Below, piece after piece: positions 59,313 through 64,000 of a stretch of 64,000 nt of DNA. How positions within the stretch are numbered: the first letter of the stretch is position 1; each line of letters opens with the position of its first letter. The stretch is taken from the NCBI GenBank assembly GCA_020091685.1, contig CM034599.1, positions 7,658,836 to 7,722,835 of the forward strand, read 5' to 3'. The stretch comes from Lutjanus erythropterus (lineage: Eukaryota; Chordata; Actinopteri; Lutjaniformes; Lutjanidae). The notes beneath the pieces were generated by a model. The model had not been told where the DNA came from and did not search any database. It saw nothing but the letters and a program-made list of their open reading frames with translations. Both the position numbers and the translations under genes were made by a program.

Positions 59313-59358
59313 ATTGGTCAGAAAATATGAATCATGAGCATTGCCGTCATCTGATTGG
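59313..59358 (-). promoter_or_regulatory. Paired CCAAT boxes upstream of the dnm1l-like gene
   Basis: Two inverted CCAAT motifs, each GATTGGTC on the plus strand, have cores at 59313-59317 and 59354-59358. They lie about 110-160 bp upstream of the predicted leader exon and 41 bp apart, close to four helical turns, as in NF-Y dependent TATA-less promoters of housekeeping genes. Confidence 0.5.
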
Positions 59359-59400
59359 TCGAAACATAAACGACATATCGTTTGGTCCCGCCTTGTAAAG

Positions 59401-60585
59401 TCACATCCCATTTATTTCTCACATTTAACCACTTCTGCATTTTATCAGTAAAGAGTCCTGAAAATCTCTACTCAAGCGTTAAATTACTGGAATATTACTC
59501 AACTACCAGTGTTTAAAAAAAGAGTACAATTGATTCTTCTCAAAAACTACTACTTTTAGTTCATTTTAAATAGTTTGTTTGACATGTATTTGTCAATGGC
59601 AAGCATTCAATCACAAAGGTTTTGTTTCTCCAAATGTTTAGTCTAAATTAGTGGTTTTCAAACAGGGGTCTGAGGGCCAACAATGGTCCTTAAGTGGGAT
59701 GTAGGGGGGGCCCAGCAAATGGGGGAATGGAGGATTTTAACTTTGATTACATTTTTTGGAAGTCAAAACAAGGAATGAAACAGGTTGTCCTTTGTTACTA
59801 AGTGTTATTTACAGTGATCTTAGTTTGATTATTGATTGATTTTTAAGTAATTGAGCAAAATACAGTATAATGCATAGTTATGCACAAATAAAGTTAGACT
59901 TGACAATTCACTCATGAAGGGGCAAGTACCCAAAAAGTGACTTAGTCATTTGAGTAGGTTCACTTGTACATTTTATGCTAAATATGACTAAAACCCTTCC
60001 CAATCTTTCATTGCATTCACACAAGAAACATTGACACTAGTATTTTTTTTTTTTTACCATGTTTTAATGTCTGTATATATAAACATATTTACAAATCATA
60101 CAATAAACATCAGTTAGTTACGGAATAAAACATGTATTACCTTCTCATGGATGGTTAAAACAAAACACCCAGTCATCATCCAACACAGACATTATTAACA
60201 AATAGCCTCCAGTAGAAGTCATAGTGTCCCCATGGGAGTTGTAGCAGCCACAGATCATGCGAAACCAACGGCATAAATGGATTCCTTTGTATTCAAATAT
60301 TATGTGATCAGGTCTTGTGTCACGACTGCAACATCAAGGTCAACAGTGGCCAAGTTTTCTTATCCAAGTCCTTTGGTCGTGGATAAGAAAGCCCTATTGC
60401 TGCGATAATCAACAGTCAGTCCTATCTGTGTGCACTGATCAGGCACACAGCTGGGGCCCCCCTGCAAGAAAACTGATACTGTATTTTCCATGCCTCACAC
60501 TCTAAACACTGTATGCACCTGCAAGCACTGGGCACCTCTCTCAAAAGACAATCACAATAAGTAACTTCCAGCTTAGGTATCATTC
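59401..60585 (-). other. Spacer and probable ubl4a 3' UTR
   Basis: After the ubl4a stop the minus strand runs about 520 nt to an ATTAAA (TTTAAT on plus, 60063-60068), followed by a poly-A-like run (T14 on plus near 60042). That is a possible polyadenylation site. The rest, 59401-60040, is AT-rich with a degenerate repeat (GTGGTTTTCAAACAGGGGTC) at about 59650. No gene seen. Confidence 0.4.
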
Positions 60586-63170
60586 TTAGTCCATGTATGA
60601 AGTGTCCATGCCCTCGCCGTCGGGGTGAAGCAGCCTTCCTGCCAAGCGCTCAATGTCATCAAGACTAAGTTGTCGAAGTGATCGTTCATAGTCCTTGAAG
60701 AAAAAAAAATTTTAAAAATTAGAAACAGCAACTTCAAAATATTCTAGTGCATTTATTTTAACCATGTTAAGTGTGGTGTTATTCTTAATGGGCAGTTTAG
60801 TCTAATTACTTTAATTTTACCATGTCGGCAGCTACAAATGCCAACAAAACAAAAGTATTTCAAGAATCTAAGGTAAGGTAAACTGCACAGTAACCATCCT
60901 GCTAAGTCTGAGATAGGTTAGCTATATCATAATTTAGGAGCTCCTTCACAAAGGTGAAGGTCTAGTATTTCAGTGACCAAAACGAATAGTGGATTAATGG
61001 GAGGCTTTAGGTGTTCAAAGTTGAAAAATGTGAGGTCGCACTGGCACAACCTCTACTCTAACTCACATGGGTGCTTACACACTGTGATGGTGTTTACAAC
61101 AAAATTAAGTGTTTGCTATGAAATATGATCAAACAATGACTAAAGTAATAACGAAAGCTGATTGTGGCCAAACACCTATGGTGATTTCAGTTTTTATTTA
61201 GATGCAGGTGTAGGAAACAACGAGCAGAACTGCCATGGCAGACCAGAGTGAATCAATGAAGTGATGCAAGTTACTGAAATAAGGTAACTAAGCTATATTA
61301 TACGGAATGGGGAAAAAAAGTTCAATTTGGGACAGTGGTTGTTAGTTCTGGGGAAGGCAAAAGTAGAATTTGGGATAGTTAGGGGACATGGAAGAAAAAA
61401 GTTAATTTGATTAAGTACTTGATATACATTAAAGGTAGAAACAGCCAACTTTTCAGCCCCCCTGTGTGTTGTTTTGAAATCGGTTTCCCCATCAACATGT
61501 GTTGCCCTAACCATGACCTGCAGGTCATCACTACGGGAAGCACTATCTTACAGGGGAACACACTTCCACACAACACTGGATTGCTTTCTGTTCTCCTAAG
61601 ATCCTAGCTCTGTGAAGAAATCATCAACACCACTTTGGAAATAAGAGAGAAGAAAGTAGCACGTGCACTTAAAAGTTAAATTGAAATCGTGATAATTTTA
61701 TACTCAATTTGGGGACAGGCATAAGCTATTTTCCATGATGTGCATTCCATAGTAGTAATATAGTTTGGGTAACATAATTGCTTTGTACCAACAGGGCTTA
61801 GTGGCAGGATGGAGGGGGAGAAACATTAGAAGAAAATATTAGGAGAAAAAACATGAATTTGTTCATTAATTTAGTCTCTAATGAAGACATTTTCCCAGAA
61901 AAATTGTGCCCAGTGGCAGACCGATGAAAGCGAAGCTTATAGGGAACCAATCTAAATGTGGATGGTGTCATTATTCTATAGCCATTACACTGTGCAATCA
62001 GCATTTACTTCATAATGATGAGCCAAAGCAAAAAAAAGTTGTTCATTTCCACTTTAAATAGTATAAATTAAAAACTAATAGTGCAGTTTGTGCCTGGTTT
62101 CCATTACTGAGACCTTGCAGTGGCTTTTATACTGATCGAATTTAAGTGATATATTCCTGTGATAGTTGAGGACCTGAATTGAAATAACTGATAAAAAATT
62201 TATGAGCTGACCAGGTGTGTGAACACTGTTAAGCAACTGATCACCACAAAACGGATTGTGGGATGCAGAGGACTACAGAGGACAAACTAGTTGTGTCTTC
62301 CATATTTAAGCAAAAGAAGACTAAATTTCTTGGCAATATTTGGTGGAGACTTGACCTTTATAGATGTACTCAGGCTTTAGAGAATGTGGTCCCTAAATTT
62401 AAAGGCAGTATTTATAATAACAGAACAGGGCAAAAGACCATATGTCAGCTGAAAAGATTTATCAAATATCGATACTGTCAACGTGCCAGAAAACATCGCA
62501 TTATTATCTTTTGCCCTCATCCCCCACATGCTCATTAAACATACATAGTTGTGCCTAGATACTTTAAAAACAGTGTTTTATTCTGAACTTATTAATGTTT
62601 TGATACTCCAGCCTCCACATTAAAAAACTTTTCATTTAAAAGTTAAGAAACTGCATATATCCACATGTGAAAATGGACCAGCAAAAATGTGATTACTTTG
62701 CCCGTGTGCACTGTATTTAAATACCTTAATCAGCTGTTCATGGACTTTTGCTGCATCTGCTGGACTAAAATGTCTAGCAAGGATAGTGGAAACAGTCTGC
62801 CACACTCTTCCCTGTGTGCTGCTGCTACTGCTGCTGCTGGCAACCATCCCTGACGCTCCAGTCCTCTCCCCCACCGGACGGATTACCAGATTCAATTTAG
62901 CCTCTGGCCCAATGGAGTAATCACTCAGTCTGTGCTCATCTGCGGGATGCAATATAGCATGCAATCATCAAAAACGTAAAAGTTTGATTCATGTACAAAA
63001 TAGAGTGGTAGCAATTATAGTTCTGCACAAAGGTTATGAAACACTTGACTGTTGACAACTCTACCTGCAAGCGCTTTCCCTTTATAGAGCAATCGCTGCT
63101 GGTTTGCTGGTATGTTGAGACGTTCAGATACCAGTTCCTTCACTGTGGAGACCTTTTCATCTTCAGTCAC
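60586..63170 (-). CDS. ubl4a: ubl4a, ubiquitin-like protein 4A, 5' end missing
   Basis: UBL4A (GET5/Mdy2 homolog) bridges BAG6 and the GET4/TRC35-SGTA machinery that hands tail-anchored membrane proteins to GET3/ASNA1 in the cytosol. Three exons are visible (minus): 63170-63065, 62939-62725, 60693-60586; phases agree and give 142 codons plus stop. The first encodes the second half of the ubiquitin fold (VSTVKELVSERLNIPANQQR, LLYKGKALA). The second continues HRLSDYSIGPEAKLNLVIRP, has a Ser run (SSSSSSS) in the linker and the BAG6-binding start VWQTVSTILARHF. The third is DYERSLRQLSLDDIERLAGR and ends TSYMD. About 17 N-terminal residues lie beyond the right edge. Introns argue against the intronless UBL4B. 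Confidence 0.95.
60694..62724 (-). other. ubl4a intron
   Basis: 2.0 kb, AT-rich. A few short frames (for example 62263-62538 plus) have no recognisable similarity. No clear repeat ends noticed. Confidence 0.5.
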
Positions 63171-64000
63171 CTAGAAGACCAAAAATATGATAATGTAGTC
63201 ACACTGCTTGTTCAGAATACATTTGACAAACATTCTCTCTGTCTGCTTAGCTTAAGAGTATTCAAATTAAAGAAAAGTGTAGCCAATCTGAAATTCTTTC
63301 TTTGCATCAACTTTACATAAAATCAGCAGTTGGTGACAAAGGCACCTCTAACTTGGTAAATGGCTTCTTTAGTACATTTTTCATTAAAAAATGTAAAATA
63401 ACATTGGCCTATGGTGGTATTATTTATCTCATGAGCACTGCAGGCGCAGCCCATAACAACAAGCCAAGAGTGTGAGCCAAGAGTGTGAGCGGAGTTAGGA
63501 GAAACATCGCATGGCCACTTCTCTTCTGCTGAATACAAAATTTAGTTCAGTGTGTGTGAGATACTTCCTTATTTGATGCATACATCATTCAGTGGTTTAG
63601 ATTTCCTGTGTTAGGCATCAATGTCATTCTTGTTTTATGATGCACAAAACCTATATTATATACTATATAACCTGGTCCACCAACATATTAGCCAACATTA
63701 TGCCAGAATAAACAGCAGGGTTTTCCAATTCCAATGTCTGAATATTCTTAAGAATTAAAAGTTCATTGCTCTTTGAAAGACTGTACTTGCATTATTATGC
63801 TATTAAATTACCATATCAGTGGCATAAAATAGTTTTAAAATGACAAAAATATCTTTCAGCAACTAATTCTGGGACATTATATCAACCAACAATGTAGTTA
63901 TCATGACAGGCCAACCATATTGAAAACTATAGGGGTTCCTGCACTCAAATATAACACTGATTAAGTCCAAATGCTCCTTTGTTCAACTGCCTGAGGGTGT
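63171..64000 (-). other. ubl4a first intron (part)
   Basis: AT-rich sequence upstream of the first visible ubl4a exon. No ATG-led exon matching the expected N-terminus (MxLTVKALQG type) was seen on the minus strand. A 13-bp direct repeat, AAGAGTGTGAGC-like, occurs at about 63466-63490. Confidence 0.5.

Overview
This window is vertebrate genomic DNA, almost certainly from a teleost fish. All four protein-coding genes have spliced, GT-AG bounded exons that join in frame. The intervening DNA is AT-rich and full of small fold-back transposons, LINE 3' tails and microsatellites of the kind common in spiny-rayed (percomorph) genomes. No species can be named from the sequence alone. No bacterial, organellar, CRISPR or RNA-gene features were found.

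Layout. (1) About 1-16,350, plus strand: the 3' two thirds of bmp1 (tolloid-form bone morphogenetic protein 1). It runs from CUB1 through CUB2, EGF1, CUB3, EGF2, CUB4 and CUB5 in 13 exons (665 codons plus stop). The signal peptide, propeptide and astacin protease exons lie left of the window. (2) About 16,350-23,862: intergenic, filled with fold-back elements, between the convergent bmp1 and disp3. (3) 23,863-37,926, minus strand: a complete coding set for disp3 (dispatched homolog 3, also PTCHD2), 20 coding exons and 1,346 codons. Two further candidate upstream exons lie at 44,618-44,725 and about 44,972-45,100. (4) About 45,100-50,500: repeat-rich spacer. (5) 50,592-58,531, minus strand: a complete dynamin-1-like (Drp1-type) GTPase, 16 coding exons and 660 codons, with a non-coding first exon at about 59,134-59,200 and two CCAAT boxes upstream. 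(6) 60,586-63,170, minus strand: the last three exons of ubl4a; the first exon is beyond the right edge.

The genes are functionally unrelated: an extracellular procollagen/chordin protease, a sterol-sensing-domain membrane protein, a mitochondrial/peroxisomal fission GTPase and a tail-anchored-protein targeting factor. The cluster is therefore a synteny block rather than a pathway. disp3, the dynamin gene and ubl4a lie in tandem on the minus strand.

The most interesting points are these. The reading frame stays open for 60 basic codons after the bmp1 stop. Two well-formed exons upstream of disp3 would add an in-frame N-terminal extension starting at a strong Kozak ATG. One disp3 intron has a GC-AG boundary. 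The dynamin has the G4 motif SKLD where DNM1L has TKLD, and a short variable region that keeps both regulatory serines. Fold-back transposons are nested in one another, one insertion being flanked by an exact 9-bp duplication. No new multi-gene system was found.
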